Positions 18,349 to 27,633 are shown, counted from the first letter of the stretch. The stretch: DNA of 57,117 nt from an uncultured Bacteroidota bacterium (GCA_903847205.1 CAINDA010000010.1:1-57117), one strand, 5' to 3'. Translations and numbers: made by a program. Notes: generated by a model from the sequence alone, not told the origin.

Positions 18349-21069
18349 ATGCAAGATAAATTTTCTTCCAAAATCAATGACTTTGTAAATTGGTGTGAAA
18401 CCGCCATCGACCATTACAACAAAGGGTATTATGCCGATTCGCTTCTCAACATGCGCAAAAGCGGTGAAGCCGCTTGTAAGCTTATGTTTTATTATCGCTT
18501 CACCGAAAATGTTGCGAAGGGAAAAATCGAGGGCAAATCTTACAAAGAACTTATTCAGGCGCTCATCTATAATGACCTTGCCGAACGTAAAGTAATCAAC
18601 TGGCTTGAAGCAATGCAAATTCATGGCAATGATGCAGCCCACGATACGCCCATTGAAAAAGAACATGCTGAGTTTGCGATTAATGCGCTTCGGCTTTTCA
18701 TTAACTGGATATTTACACTATACATTAAAACACCTGTTCCTGCACGGCTGAAAACAGCAATGTCTTTGGTGCACCAGCCCGTAAAAATTGAAAATCCAAC
18801 TTCCCGGATTCAAAAAGAACTTGATAAAACGAAAAGAGAAAAAGAGGATCTCGAAAAACTTCTTGCTTCCATTTCGGGAACAAAATCAGCAGAAGACGAA
18901 AAAACAAAGCAGCTTGAATTTGAATTGAGAAAATCAATTTTACATATAAAGGATCTTGAGCAGGAAAAAGAAAAGACCAAATTAGAAGAACCTGTTTTTG
19001 TTCCAAAAGAAATTATAACTGAAAAGAAAAAAACTTTTTACAGCAAGAAGTTTATTTTGATCGGTGCAATGATTGTATCAGTTCTTTTAATTCTGTTTTT
19101 CGTTATTAAGCAATGGAATAATTCTATTTTCAAAAATAAAAACGAAACTGCCCAGCAGACAATAGCTGTTGATTCCTTCCGTGTGCTTATTCTTCCTTTG
19201 TCAATCATGCAGGATAATCCTAATCTGACACTAAAATTTGAAGATGCTATGCAAAGCACAATTCAGCAAAGAGTAAAAGAAAAAAACATTCCCATATCTG
19301 TTTCGTTTGACAGGACATTTATAAAGCCCACCATTTCTTTTTCAGAAGCTGCTCAGGAAGGCAAAAAGCATAATGCAAACATTGTTCTCTTCGGAGAACT
19401 ATATGAGCCGCAGTCTTCTTCTGACAGCGCCCAGGTGAATATGAAATTTGCAATGACCCGCCAGCGAAACCAAATATTCGAGGAAATTGGAATTCAATCT
19501 TTTCTTCGCCTTTCCGATAGCGCATCTATAAAAATTCAAATGGGCGCAGCTTGTTTTGTCGATTTATCATTCGCCGATTTTTTAATAGCAAAAAGTAAAT
19601 TCAATCAAGCACTCATGGTTTTATATGATGCAAAACCTATAAGCAGGTCCCAGCAGATGTCGGTTTCTGATTTCCTCGCAGCCTGCCATTCTGCCCGAAA
19701 AAATTTCACTGCTGCAATAAAAGAAATAGAAAAGCTCATTTCCCTTCAAACAACTGATAAAGATTACGGATATACTTTAATGGCAAATGCCCTTGTCAAT
19801 GCGGGTGATTTTAAAAAGGCGGAAGAATATTATAAAAAAGCATTGTCTGTTAAGCCGGGTAATGTCGATGCCATTCTTAGTTATGCACAAATGCTTTCCT
19901 TTGTAAACCGCCTCGCGCAATCAAAAGAGCTGCTGCTTCAAGCCATTCGATACGACAGCACAAGAAGTACTGCTTGGTATTATCTTGGTGACTTGGATAA
20001 GATGCTGAAAGATTTCAAAAACGCAGAGAAACATTACCGGAAATCTCTTTCCATTGATTCTGCCAATACGCTTCTCAAAATAAATTTAGCTCAGATCCTC
20101 GCATTCAATTTAGAAAAACCCGAAGAAGGAAAAGATCTTCTTTCCTCTATTCTTCGTAGAGACAGCACCAATGCATCTGTACTTTTTATTCTTGCAAATA
20201 TTTATACCAATACTAAATTAAAAAATCCGGATAAAGCAGAATATTTTCTTGCCAAAAGCAAAAAATATCAAACCGTTCCAAACGATTATTCAAATAAATA
20301 TATCGAAGGAAACGCTGCATTCCAAAAGTTTGATTACAAAAAGGCTGTTCAGATTTTTACCGATGCTTACCGCATTGACAGTTCTGATATGGTTTTATGC
20401 AATAATATCGCTACCTGTTACATCAATCTTCAGAAGTATGACAAAGCTTTTTATTTCCTCATTCGGGGATGGAAAAAAGATACCCTTGATGCCACCAATA
20501 ATGCCAATATGGGATATTTTTACAGCCATTCCGACAAAAAATATTTAGACCAGAAAAAAGCCGCGTACTATTTTGAAAAAGCCCTCAAAATAAATCCTTA
20601 CAATACTGATTGTTTGGAAAACCTTGCCGCCATTTATTACAACTTGGGTAATAATTCCGCAGTGAAAAATTTGCTGCTTCGCTTATATGATCTTCAGCCG
20701 GACAACTTCACAGCGAACAAGGGACTTGGAACAATTTACTGGCTGGAAGGAGATGACAAAAAAGCCCTTCCTTATTATGAAAAAGCAATGTCACTAAATC
20801 AGGATGATGACGATTTAAACTCTAAATATGCTTTAAACCTTATGAAAGTTTCAATTGACAATTATCCTACAGCATTGATTTACGCAAAAAAATCTGTAGA
20901 ATTGAATCCGAATAGCGGAGACAATTTTTTTATCCTTGCCCAGATATACATGATTAAAAAAGATTACCGCCATGGCAAAGAATACTACGACAAAGCTCTT
21001 GCACTAAAACCATCCATTAAAGATCCTATTGTAGAGCAAGAACTTGAAAAGCTTTTGAATGACTTATGA
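18349..21069 (+). CDS. Membrane HEPN (DUF4145-like)-TPR protein
   Basis: 906 residues. Residues 1-125 resemble the DUF4145 HEPN-like domain, with MRKSGEAACKLMFYYR at 35-50 and HGNDAAHDTPIEKEHAEFA at 92-110. A charged coiled coil spans 150-225 and one membrane helix 235-254. The external part begins with a TolB/adenylate-cyclase-associated-like alpha/beta domain (about 272-385: VLILPLS and NIVLFGELYEP), followed by about ten TPR units to the end. HEPN domain inside and TPR sensor outside suggests signal transduction across the membrane. DUF4145 is often linked to defence enzymes, but the catalytic RxxxxH motif of HEPN RNases is not clear here. Confidence 0.75.
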   Translation: MQDKFSSKINDFVNWCETAIDHYNKGYYADSLLNMRKSGEAACKLMFYYRFTENVAKGKIEGKSYKELIQALIYNDLAERKVINWLEAMQIHGNDAAHDTPIEKEHAEFAINALRLFINWIFTLYIKTPVPARLKTAMSLVHQPVKIENPTSRIQKELDKTKREKEDLEKLLASISGTKSAEDEKTKQLEFELRKSILHIKDLEQEKEKTKLEEPVFVPKEIITEKKKTFYSKKFILIGAMIVSVLLILFFVIKQWNNSIFKNKNETAQQTIAVDSFRVLILPLSIMQDNPNLTLKFEDAMQSTIQQRVKEKNIPISVSFDRTFIKPTISFSEAAQEGKKHNANIVLFGELYEPQSSSDSAQVNMKFAMTRQRNQIFEEIGIQSFLRLSDSASIKIQMGAACFVDLSFADFLIAKSKFNQALMVLYDAKPISRSQQMSVSDFLAACHSARKNFTAAIKEIEKLISLQTTDKDYGYTLMANALVNAGDFKKAEEYYKKALSVKPGNVDAILSYAQMLSFVNRLAQSKELLLQAIRYDSTRSTAWYYLGDLDKMLKDFKNAEKHYRKSLSIDSANTLLKINLAQILAFNLEKPEEGKDLLSSILRRDSTNASVLFILANIYTNTKLKNPDKAEYFLAKSKKYQTVPNDYSNKYIEGNAAFQKFDYKKAVQIFTDAYRIDSSDMVLCNNIATCYINLQKYDKAFYFLIRGWKKDTLDATNNANMGYFYSHSDKKYLDQKKAAYYFEKALKINPYNTDCLENLAAIYYNLGNNSAVKNLLLRLYDLQPDNFTANKGLGTIYWLEGDDKKALPYYEKAMSLNQDDDDLNSKYALNLMKVSIDNYPTALIYAKKSVELNPNSGDNFFILAQIYMIKKDYRHGKEYYDKALALKPSIKDPIVEQELEKLLNDL

Positions 21070-21131
21070 AATAAGGCCTTTATGTGTATTAAAAAATAAA
21101 AAATTAAATAGCCTTCAGGTGATTTCTATTT

Positions 21132-21410
21132 TTACTTAGAAATCTCTAAATATTCCCTGGCCTCATTCGGAAGCAGTCTATTTGTAATATAATCATCAAT
21201 AGATCCTACATGTCTAGGCATATAATAAGCCAGGAAAGGAATATTCAGCATAATTTTTTCTAAAGGTAATTCGCTAAAATCTTTCGCAATATTTTTGGGC
21301 AGTGTTGCAAGGAATAATAATTTATCCTTTTCGTCTGGAAAAGGCACTTCCTGTTTATAATATTCCATTGTAACTTTTCCTATTTTACTTAAAAGCTCTT
21401 GGTCAATCAT
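21132..21410 (-). CDS. Small hypothetical protein
   Basis: 92 residues, cytosolic in composition, not recognised. It contains two proline-rich turns (QEVPFPDEKD and LAYYMPRHVG). It lies 37 bases after a 56-residue gene on the same strand, so the two form a small operon that converges on the HEPN-TPR gene. The pairing of two short cytosolic proteins next to toxin-antitoxin loci is suggestive of another addiction pair, but there is no family evidence. Confidence 0.5.
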   Translation of the reverse strand: MIDQELLSKIGKVTMEYYKQEVPFPDEKDKLLFLATLPKNIAKDFSELPLEKIMLNIPFLAYYMPRHVGSIDDYITNRLLPNEAREYLEISK

Positions 21411-21447
21411 TCTGTTTAAATTTTAAACTTCTTGTTCTTTTTTTTGT

Positions 21448-21618
21448 TTAACCTAACTGGTATTTTTTTTCTCTCCATGTTTGGAACAATTCTTTAGATT
21501 CCTTGATGGTAGTAAAAGGACCTTGTTTAGCTCCTTTAATAAAAGCTTTGAACTCTTTTTGAGTTTGCGTTTTGCCAGGAACAGCGTTATTCCTTTTGTT
21601 CTCTTTTTTTGTTTTCAT
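21448..21618 (-). CDS. 56-residue hypothetical protein
   Basis: A short frame from ATG at 21618 to TAA at 21448. The product is very basic (starting MKTKKENKRNN) with a helical C-terminus containing PFTTIKESKELFQTWREKKY. Its codon usage and operon position before the 92-residue gene make it a plausible real gene. The basic N-terminus could bind nucleic acid. Not recognised. Confidence 0.45.
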   Translation of the reverse strand: MKTKKENKRNNAVPGKTQTQKEFKAFIKGAKQGPFTTIKESKELFQTWREKKYQLG

Positions 21619-21940
21619 GACAGAATTTATCGAAAAAACTACTGTATAAAGCTACCAATTTAAATTATTAAAGCCAAAATAATAATTGCTGGCACATGCA
21701 CAGGCTGCGAGTGAAATAAGTAAAGCAACGGAAACCCAAAGCCAATGCTGCTGAGCAAATACATGACAATTATTCCCTTTTAAAATATTTTAATTCGTAA
21801 AAAAACAACATCTGAATTTTATTTTTTCATAGAGTATTTTGCATCCCGCATTAAAAAATAATCCCTCGCTGATGCTATAATGAATTGTCAATTATTAATA
21901 TATTTCATCCTTTGAAATAGAACATATGCACTTAGAAATA

Positions 21941-21977
21941 TTTACCAGTTTGGTAATTATTTTACCAAATTGGTAAA
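21941..21977. promoter_or_regulatory. Tandem palindromic operators of the second higBA operon
   Basis: TTTACCAGTTTGGTAA (21941-21956) and TTTACCAAATTGGTAAA (21961-21977) are two near-identical palindromes with centres 20 bp apart, two helical turns. They cover the -33 region just upstream of the -7 box. Two palindromes on one DNA face suit cooperative binding of HigA dimers or HigBA complexes, the usual autoregulation of such operons. The rest of 21619-22009 shows no gene. Confidence 0.7.
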
Positions 21978-21984
21978 TTGTTTG

Positions 21985-21992
21985 TATATTTG
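21985..21992 (+). promoter_or_regulatory. -7 box of the second higBA operon
   Basis: TATATTTG matches TAnnTTTG, 18 bases before the higB ATG and eight bases after the second operator palindrome. Confidence 0.6.
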
Positions 21993-22009
21993 CAGTAGAA
22001 ACTGAAAAA

Positions 22010-22381
22010 ATGAATATTTATAATAAAAGTTCGGTAATTGAGTTTTATGAGAAACACGGGGATGCAAAAGTCCCTTTGGAGGTTTGGTATGAGGAAGTTG
22101 AGTTAAAGAAATGGAAGTCGCCAAATCAGGTGAAACAGGATTATGGCGGGAATGTAAGTATTCTGAAAAACAGCCGTGCCGTTTTTGATATAAAAGGGAA
22201 TGATTACCGGATAGTGGCCGCTGTGAATTATGAGAATGGATGGGTATTTATAAAATTCATTGGAACACATGGAGAATATGATAAGATAGACGCCAATACA
22301 ATAAATTTGTATAAACCAAAGAAAAAGAAAACAAGAACTGATAATCGGAAACAAAATGCAAGCAGAAATAATAAAAAATAA
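22010..22381 (+). CDS. higB: HigB-family toxin with basic C-terminal extension
   Basis: 123 residues. The core matches the HigB family, with AVFDIKGNDYRIVAAVNYEN and VFIKFIGTHGEYDKID, and is a paralogue of the toxin at 12.2 kb. A tail of about 25 residues rich in lysine and arginine (from 98, KPKKKKTRTDNRK) is extra. The antitoxin reading frame starts 26 bases inside this gene, so the basic tail is encoded by the overlap and its leader. Confidence 0.88.
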   Translation: MNIYNKSSVIEFYEKHGDAKVPLEVWYEEVELKKWKSPNQVKQDYGGNVSILKNSRAVFDIKGNDYRIVAAVNYENGWVFIKFIGTHGEYDKIDANTINLYKPKKKKTRTDNRKQNASRNNKK

Positions 22382-22712
22382 GAAACAGTATCATAAGGCT
22401 TTGCAGCGCTTTGAAGAAATATTTTTAGCAAAGTCGAATACTAAAGAAGGAAAAGAAGCTCAGCTCCTTGCCCTAATTATAAAAGATTATGAGGGCAGAC
22501 ATTATAAAATTAATGCTCCCGATCCGGTTGAGGCAATTAAGTACCGCATGGATCAAATGCATCTCTCTAAAAAAGAATTGGGTGAAATTTTGGGTTACAC
22601 GAGCCGTGTCAGTGAAATTTTAAGCCGTAAGCGCAAGCTCACTCTTGAGATGGTCCGTAACCTGCACGAGAAGCTTAATATGCCTTTAGGATCTCTCGTT
22701 CAAGCGTATTAA
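22356..22712 (+). CDS. higA: HigA-family antitoxin (XRE helix-turn-helix)
   Basis: 118 residues with an XRE helix-turn-helix at about 74-98 (LSKKELGEILGYTSRVSEIL) and the family ending MVRNLHEKLNMPLGSL. It overlaps its toxin by 26 bases, which couples translation. The tandem palindromes before the promoter are its likely binding sites. The sequence differs enough from the first HigA that cross-neutralization is not assured. Confidence 0.88.
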   Translation: MQAEIIKNKKQYHKALQRFEEIFLAKSNTKEGKEAQLLALIIKDYEGRHYKINAPDPVEAIKYRMDQMHLSKKELGEILGYTSRVSEILSRKRKLTLEMVRNLHEKLNMPLGSLVQAY

Positions 22713-23152
22713 AACCACGTTTTTAAGTAATACTTTGAACGAAAATTATGAAAAGAGATTAAATCAGCGACAGAAAAGCTTGAATCCAACTACTGTTTCT
22801 CCGGCTTTGTTGTGATTTGCTTTCAATTTCTATCTTTGATTTATTGATATACTGTGAAAACATTCTAGGCGGGGAAACTCGTTTTTTTTATTTTTAAAAA
22901 AGTATGTCCTTTCGTTTTCTTTACTACAAGCTTTTTATTCTTTTTTTTCGGTTAATACCAGAGACCTGTCCTCGGAATTAAAAAAATCAATTTTTTATTA
23001 GATACCTCGAGACTCTTCCTCATGGTAATTCTGCTATTTAAGCTTTCATGCCCACTTTAGGTAGGGTATGAAATATTTATTTTTGAAAAAAATGATCAAA
23101 AGGTTATAATCTTTCGTATCATTGTGGTCAGGTCAAACCTGATTTGTAAGCT
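22713..23152. other. 440-base spacer between higBA and abiE
   Basis: No gene or clear repeat seen. The stretch has many T-runs. A TATAATCTTTCG segment at about 23105-23116 could be the promoter of the AbiE pair, a loose match to the -7 consensus. Confidence 0.4.
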
Positions 23153-23974
23153 ATGAAAAATAAGTATATATCAACGCAGTCTAACGAACTTCTGTCCTAT
23201 TTCAACAGACAGAACAGATCTTGTTTTGATTATGCCGAAGCATTCATAGCATTGCCTGAATCGAAAGAAGGCGCCGTTAAAGAGTTACTAAGCGACATGA
23301 CCAAGAGAGGTTTATTGATGCGATTGAAAGAAAGAGTTTATTATATTATTCCATACGAGCAGAATTCAGAATCGTTTATGCCTGACTGGCATGTGGTCGC
23401 TGAAAATTTAGTTAGAGATGCCGGCCATTACATAGGTTATTATTCAGCATTGCAAATTCACAATCTGATAACGCAGCCCTCTTTGAAAGAGCAGATTGTT
23501 GTTTCAAAACAAATGCGTCCATCAGTAATCAAAATAAAAAATGTTTCTTTTCAATTTATTTACCTCAACGAGAGGCATTTTTTTGGAGCAAAAAAAATAT
23601 GGATTGATAATTTTAATAAAGTACAATGTTCCGATCTTGAGAAAACAATAGTTGATTGTTTATTTAAACCCGATTATGCAGGTGGTATTGTTGAGGTTGC
23701 AAGGGCAATTTACGTTTCAAAAGAAAAAATAAAATTTGATGTGCTTTACGAATACACCAAAAAATTTAAATCGCAGGCAGTTATCAAACGACTTGGTTTT
23801 TTATTGGAACTGCTGGAAATAAATAATAATATCACTGAAAAATTACAAAAAGTAAAAACGGCTTCCATTGTTTTACTGGATACTGAATTACCCAAGTCCG
23901 GGAAAATAATTAGCAGATGGAGCATTCAACAAAATTTAGAAACAGAAACAATTAAGTCCGCAATTTATACATGA
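23153..23974 (+). CDS. abiEi: AbiEi-family antitoxin
   Basis: 273 residues. The N-terminal 70 residues form the winged-helix of AbiEi antitoxins (YAEAFIALPESKEGAVKELL, then RGLLMRLKERVYYII). The AbiEi_4-type domain continues with HVVAENLVRDAGHYIGYYSA and LEKTIVDCLFKPDYAGGIVE. It represses the operon and, by a type IV mechanism, counteracts the toxin's action without binding it. The stop overlaps the toxin start by four bases (ATGA). Confidence 0.88.
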   Translation: MKNKYISTQSNELLSYFNRQNRSCFDYAEAFIALPESKEGAVKELLSDMTKRGLLMRLKERVYYIIPYEQNSESFMPDWHVVAENLVRDAGHYIGYYSALQIHNLITQPSLKEQIVVSKQMRPSVIKIKNVSFQFIYLNERHFFGAKKIWIDNFNKVQCSDLEKTIVDCLFKPDYAGGIVEVARAIYVSKEKIKFDVLYEYTKKFKSQAVIKRLGFLLELLEINNNITEKLQKVKTASIVLLDTELPKSGKIISRWSIQQNLETETIKSAIYT

Positions 23975-24774
23975 TTAAACCAGGGGAAATACAACAGAAA
24001 GCACGTGAAGCAGGTGTTCGTGACCAGCAGATAGAAAAAGACTATATGCTCTCATGGATATTGCAAGGCATTGCTCAACATGAGCATCTTTCGAAAACTA
24101 TTGTATTTAAGGGCGGAACTGTTTTAAAGAAAATATATTTTGAAAATTACCGATTTTCGGAAGACCTTGATTTTACTTTATTAAACAACGACATTACCAA
24201 CGAACAAATTTTTGCATGGTTTAAAGAGACCTTCGAATATGTTTTGGAGGAAGCAAATATTCGTCTGGAAATCATTGACAACAATGAACATGAAGACGGT
24301 GGAATTAATTTTTACATCAGTTACATTGGTCCGCTTGGCGGACAAGGCAGCAACAAAAAAGTGAAAGTTGATATTTCAAGAAGTGAAAAATTGGAGTTTA
24401 AACCGGTAATGAAAACCGTTTTACTTTTGTATTCTGATTTGAAGGAACATCAGCTTTTATGTTATCAGCTGGAAGAAGTGCTGGTTGAAAAAATGCGAAC
24501 GGTAATGCAGCGAATGCAGGCCCGGGATTATTATGACATCTGGTATTTATTGGAAGTTCATGGAATGGACGCTAATTTTCATTTAAAGGAATTTGTTAAT
24601 AAATGTGTAAGCAAAAAATTAAATCCCGCTGATTTTCCAAAGAAGCTTGCAGAACGATTACCACAATACAAAGGACGTTGGGAGAGTTCGATGAGTGAAC
24701 AAATACAAAATTTGCCGGACTTTGATCAAGTAGAACGAGAAGTTCAGAGGCACCTTAAGAAATTTAAATTATAA
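23971..24774 (+). CDS. abiEii: AbiEii-family nucleotidyltransferase toxin
   Basis: 267 residues. The hallmark FKGGTVLKKIYFENYRFSED at about 46-65, with the following LDFTL, gives the GG and the paired aspartates (GxS/T...DxD) of the DUF1814 nucleotidyltransferase fold. The motifs VKVDISR and KMRTVMQRMQARDYYDIWYL are also family-typical. Members modify tRNA acceptor ends and can abort phage infection. It forms a translationally coupled pair with AbiEi. Confidence 0.92.
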   Translation: MIKPGEIQQKAREAGVRDQQIEKDYMLSWILQGIAQHEHLSKTIVFKGGTVLKKIYFENYRFSEDLDFTLLNNDITNEQIFAWFKETFEYVLEEANIRLEIIDNNEHEDGGINFYISYIGPLGGQGSNKKVKVDISRSEKLEFKPVMKTVLLLYSDLKEHQLLCYQLEEVLVEKMRTVMQRMQARDYYDIWYLLEVHGMDANFHLKEFVNKCVSKKLNPADFPKKLAERLPQYKGRWESSMSEQIQNLPDFDQVEREVQRHLKKFKL

Positions 24775-25193
24775 TGACTGATTAGATTCGCCTGCTAAGT
24801 GAAAAATACTTATGGCTGGTGCAAAACACTTTCTTATTATTCATTTAGGTGAAAAACGCTTACCAAGCCAGGTACAAGATTTTCCCTTACGCAGCAATGC
24901 AGTTTATTGGGAGATACACCGAAAACGGCGTGAAATAAGCGGGATAAAAAAATATTCATAAAGATTTTGCCATGATAGCAGGACGCGGCACCCAGCTTTT
25001 GGAACCGCCCTATATCTTAAAAAACGATCAGAATAAATTTCATAGAAATGTTTGATGCTTAAAAAGTAATCAGTATTATTGCTTAAAGGATAATTTTAAA
25101 TACATATAAATAATAAATTTTTTTAACAAAATTTTCACCTAAGCTCCAAGATTGGATCAAATTATAATTACCGCTAAATTGAATTATAAAACC
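24775..25193. other. 420-base spacer after abiE
   Basis: No gene seen. Two related segments, GTGAAAAATACTTATGGCTG (about 24799) and GTGAAAAACGCTTACCAAGC (about 24850), lie some 50 bases apart and may be a decayed duplication. Confidence 0.35.
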
Positions 25194-26504
25194 ATGACGA
25201 ATATTAAAAACATCATATTGACGATTTTATTGGCGGCCTTTTTTCTCGGTTGCAAAAAGAATGAAAAGGAGAGTTTAGCAAAACCTGAAAACACATCAGT
25301 TAATTCTGACAATAGAAACGAAAGGTCATTTAATTCTTATGTTATAGACAGCTCTCATTTTTATTATGGTGCATTTTCTTCTCATATGCTTCCTCCGGGC
25401 AATTTGCAAAATTTGGGTTATGCAATGGGCGGGGCTCCATTGGTGGTCAGCAATAATCCTGAACAAATAAGCAGTCAGGGATGGTTGTTTCGCAACCCCA
25501 ACATTCCGAATTCAACATCAAAAATGCCTTTGAACGGGAAATTCAATATGTACCTATATCATCAGAATGCGACAAGCAGCGATATTTATATACATATAAT
25601 TGTTTCTAATCCCAACGCTGCAGGAATTTTATTGGATGGCAAAGGAGTTGTTTATACTTCAAGCAATTTTAACGGAAATGGAGGAAGGGGTTTCGGCCCA
25701 TCTTATAAAGTTGCAGAAAGCTGGATGCAGGGTGCGTTTACACAGAACTTTATTAATAAAAATATAAGCCCATATATACCGGGGCATACAGCTGTGAATT
25801 ATTATAGTGTTGCCGTAATAAAATTGAGTCCTTCAAAAACAATTGATGGTCGTTTTGAATTCGACTCGCATTCTTCAGCGGGTACAGAAAATTGTTTCGC
25901 GTATGTAATCGCTTCAACAAGCTCTAATCCTAATACAGCATTCAATTTAGCTCAATCGAACCAACATGCTTCAGGCAATTTTATCCAGGAAACCCCGACA
26001 ACTTTTGGAAGAGAATGCGGAATTTATGATGGATCGGTTTGGAATGGAACAACGATATTGAATTTGCCTAATCGGAAAGGAAATGTTGGTTTATGTTTGA
26101 ATACAGCGCAGAAGGGCAGTGCTTCTTATAGTTTACTTTTACAAAATCAAAACGCATCAGCGACAGGAGTTATAAACAACTCATCATCTCGTTCTTATGG
26201 AAATTACGGTTGTTTTTATAATTTCAGTTTGAAATTTGTAAACACTGAATCACACTCAAGGAATGTGACATTGTTTTTAGTACACACCCTTTATTCACAG
26301 ACTTCACCTGGATTTACTTGGCATGCTCCAATAAAAGTAGGAAGTAATCCCATTTTAGAGACATATTTAACTTTTAGTTATAATAAACAACAGATTGCAA
26401 ATATTACAATACCTGCTTCGTCAAATTCTTTACTTGAAAATATTAACTTTTATGTTCCGGGTTTGATTTCATCTAACATGGAATTAGTTGTGGAGACAAA
26501 TTAA
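25194..26504 (+). CDS. Hypothetical lipoprotein
   Basis: 436 residues from the ATG at 25194, chosen because it starts a lipoprotein signal (ILLAAFFLGC, lipobox at residue about 20); an in-frame TTG lies 42 bases upstream. The mature part is rich in Asn, Ser, Gly and aromatic residues and appears all-beta. It contains no enzyme motif I recognise. It probably sits on the outer membrane and may bind a polymer or surface. It stands alone between the AbiE pair and a repeat-rich regulatory region. Confidence 0.65.
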   Translation: MTNIKNIILTILLAAFFLGCKKNEKESLAKPENTSVNSDNRNERSFNSYVIDSSHFYYGAFSSHMLPPGNLQNLGYAMGGAPLVVSNNPEQISSQGWLFRNPNIPNSTSKMPLNGKFNMYLYHQNATSSDIYIHIIVSNPNAAGILLDGKGVVYTSSNFNGNGGRGFGPSYKVAESWMQGAFTQNFINKNISPYIPGHTAVNYYSVAVIKLSPSKTIDGRFEFDSHSSAGTENCFAYVIASTSSNPNTAFNLAQSNQHASGNFIQETPTTFGRECGIYDGSVWNGTTILNLPNRKGNVGLCLNTAQKGSASYSLLLQNQNASATGVINNSSSRSYGNYGCFYNFSLKFVNTESHSRNVTLFLVHTLYSQTSPGFTWHAPIKVGSNPILETYLTFSYNKQQIANITIPASSNSLLENINFYVPGLISSNMELVVETN

Positions 26505-26609
26505 AAGCAACAGTCATTATTTTGTTTCGATTAATAGTTCATTAAAAACAGACCTGTTTTATTTCCTGAAATACATTGGTGCCAAAATTAATAAATGATT
26601 TTAAAAAAA

Positions 26610-26643
26610 CGTCCCTAAATAATCATCGACTATTTTCGGGACG
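26610..26643. terminator. Hairpin CGTCCC...GGGACG
   Basis: CGTCCCTAAATA (from 26610) pairs imperfectly with TATTTTCGGGACG (to 26643) around a short loop. It lies 105 bases after the lipoprotein gene. There is no clean T-run after it on either strand, so a terminator is possible but not certain. Confidence 0.35.
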
Positions 26644-26749
26644 CAAAATCTACAGGGTGGTAGTTTTCCTATTTAGACGTTATAATAATTATAAGGTTGC
26701 ATCGCAGTTATAATCTTGATGTTTTTTTTCGCTTAATTATTATCTAAAA

Positions 26750-26822
26750 TTTCATTTCCGCCATAACTTGCCTTTTTACTTAACTTATGGCGGAAATGAA
26801 AAAAACATTTTCGCCATAACTA
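26750..26822. promoter_or_regulatory. Three-copy CATTTYCGCCATAACT operator-like cluster
   Basis: The word CATTTCCGCCATAACTT occurs at 26753, in inverted orientation at about 26782-26798, and again as CATTTTCGCCATAACTAT at about 26806. The first two copies form a perfect 17-bp inverted repeat (26750-26766 with 26785-26801) around an 18-base loop. The cluster lies 60 to 130 bases before a small gene and looks like a set of binding sites for a dimeric regulator. The rest of 26505-26880 shows no gene. Confidence 0.55.
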
Positions 26823-26880
26823 TACTTTTTAGTTGATCTGCGGCTAAAAGAAAACATGCTGATATATGGAGGGAAACCAA

Positions 26881-27228
26881 ATGCTTAATAAAAGGAAAGA
26901 AACCGCTGATATGCAGGAATTAACTGCCTGTATGGGTGAAATGCTGGATATTTTACAGACATTTAAATCAATTAAGCAAGTTGATTTTGTTAATCAAAGC
27001 CAGCTGCATATCCTCAATAACAGATTTATGGATGCATTAAAAAAATTTCCTGATTTGGTGACTTTTGCAGCAGTAAATAAAACAAGCATTCCTGAAGCCG
27101 GTATTAAATTTAAAAATGCTTTAAATTATATGAGTGAAATTTTAGATGAAAAAGCCCGGATATTTAATAATACACCGCAGTTATTTAAAGATTTGACCGA
27201 CATGTCGTGGTTTAATTTAAAAAATTAG
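26881..27228 (+). CDS. Hypothetical helical protein
   Basis: 115 residues from the ATG at 26881, preferred because a GGAGGG sequence lies nine bases before it; an in-frame ATG at 26866 precedes that site. The product is predicted all-helical with no signal peptide. Not recognised. The strong ribosome binding site is unusual for this window, and the operator cluster upstream suggests tight control. It converges on the next gene. Confidence 0.5.
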   Translation: MLNKRKETADMQELTACMGEMLDILQTFKSIKQVDFVNQSQLHILNNRFMDALKKFPDLVTFAAVNKTSIPEAGIKFKNALNYMSEILDEKARIFNNTPQLFKDLTDMSWFNLKN

Positions 27229-27300
27229 GATAAAGAACGCAGGCTGTGTACCACATAGGATATATTATTTATTTGACTGTTTAAATTCATTCCGTTTACC

Positions 27301-27633
27301 TTACTTCTCAAGCCCTCTCATTATTTTTTCATTTTTAATTCCATACTTACCGTACAAGAAAACGAAATAACCTTTAATGATTTTTTGCATAGTTTCAGTG
27401 TCAATAATCTCGGGGTTTCTTCTTTTGTAATCGGCTCTAAACTTAGAATTAACCATGCTTACAGTTATCTGGTCAAGGTTTGAAACCAAATGATAATTGT
27501 AAATATAATTAATGAGTTCATGAAGGATTGTATAATGAGAAACAGCGGAACCATCTGATTTTACGAGTAAGAGATACTCTTGGTACTCGTATAGGTATTC
27601 AACCATTTTATCGTGAAAGGTTCTGGCGGTCAT
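27301..27633 (-). CDS. Hypothetical protein
   Basis: 110 residues, cytosolic, rich in tyrosine (11 residues) with several short helices. It includes VSMVNSKFRADYKRRNPEII, which could be part of a DNA-binding or phage-like fold. Not recognised. It stands alone and converges with the 115-residue gene. Confidence 0.5.
   Translation of the reverse strand: MTARTFHDKMVEYLYEYQEYLLLVKSDGSAVSHYTILHELINYIYNYHLVSNLDQITVSMVNSKFRADYKRRNPEIIDTETMQKIIKGYFVFLYGKYGIKNEKIMRGLEK

Noticed and set aside
18173-18388. 71-codon frame before the HEPN-TPR gene
   Set aside because: It overlaps the promoter and start of the larger gene, has no family signal, and is better explained as chance.
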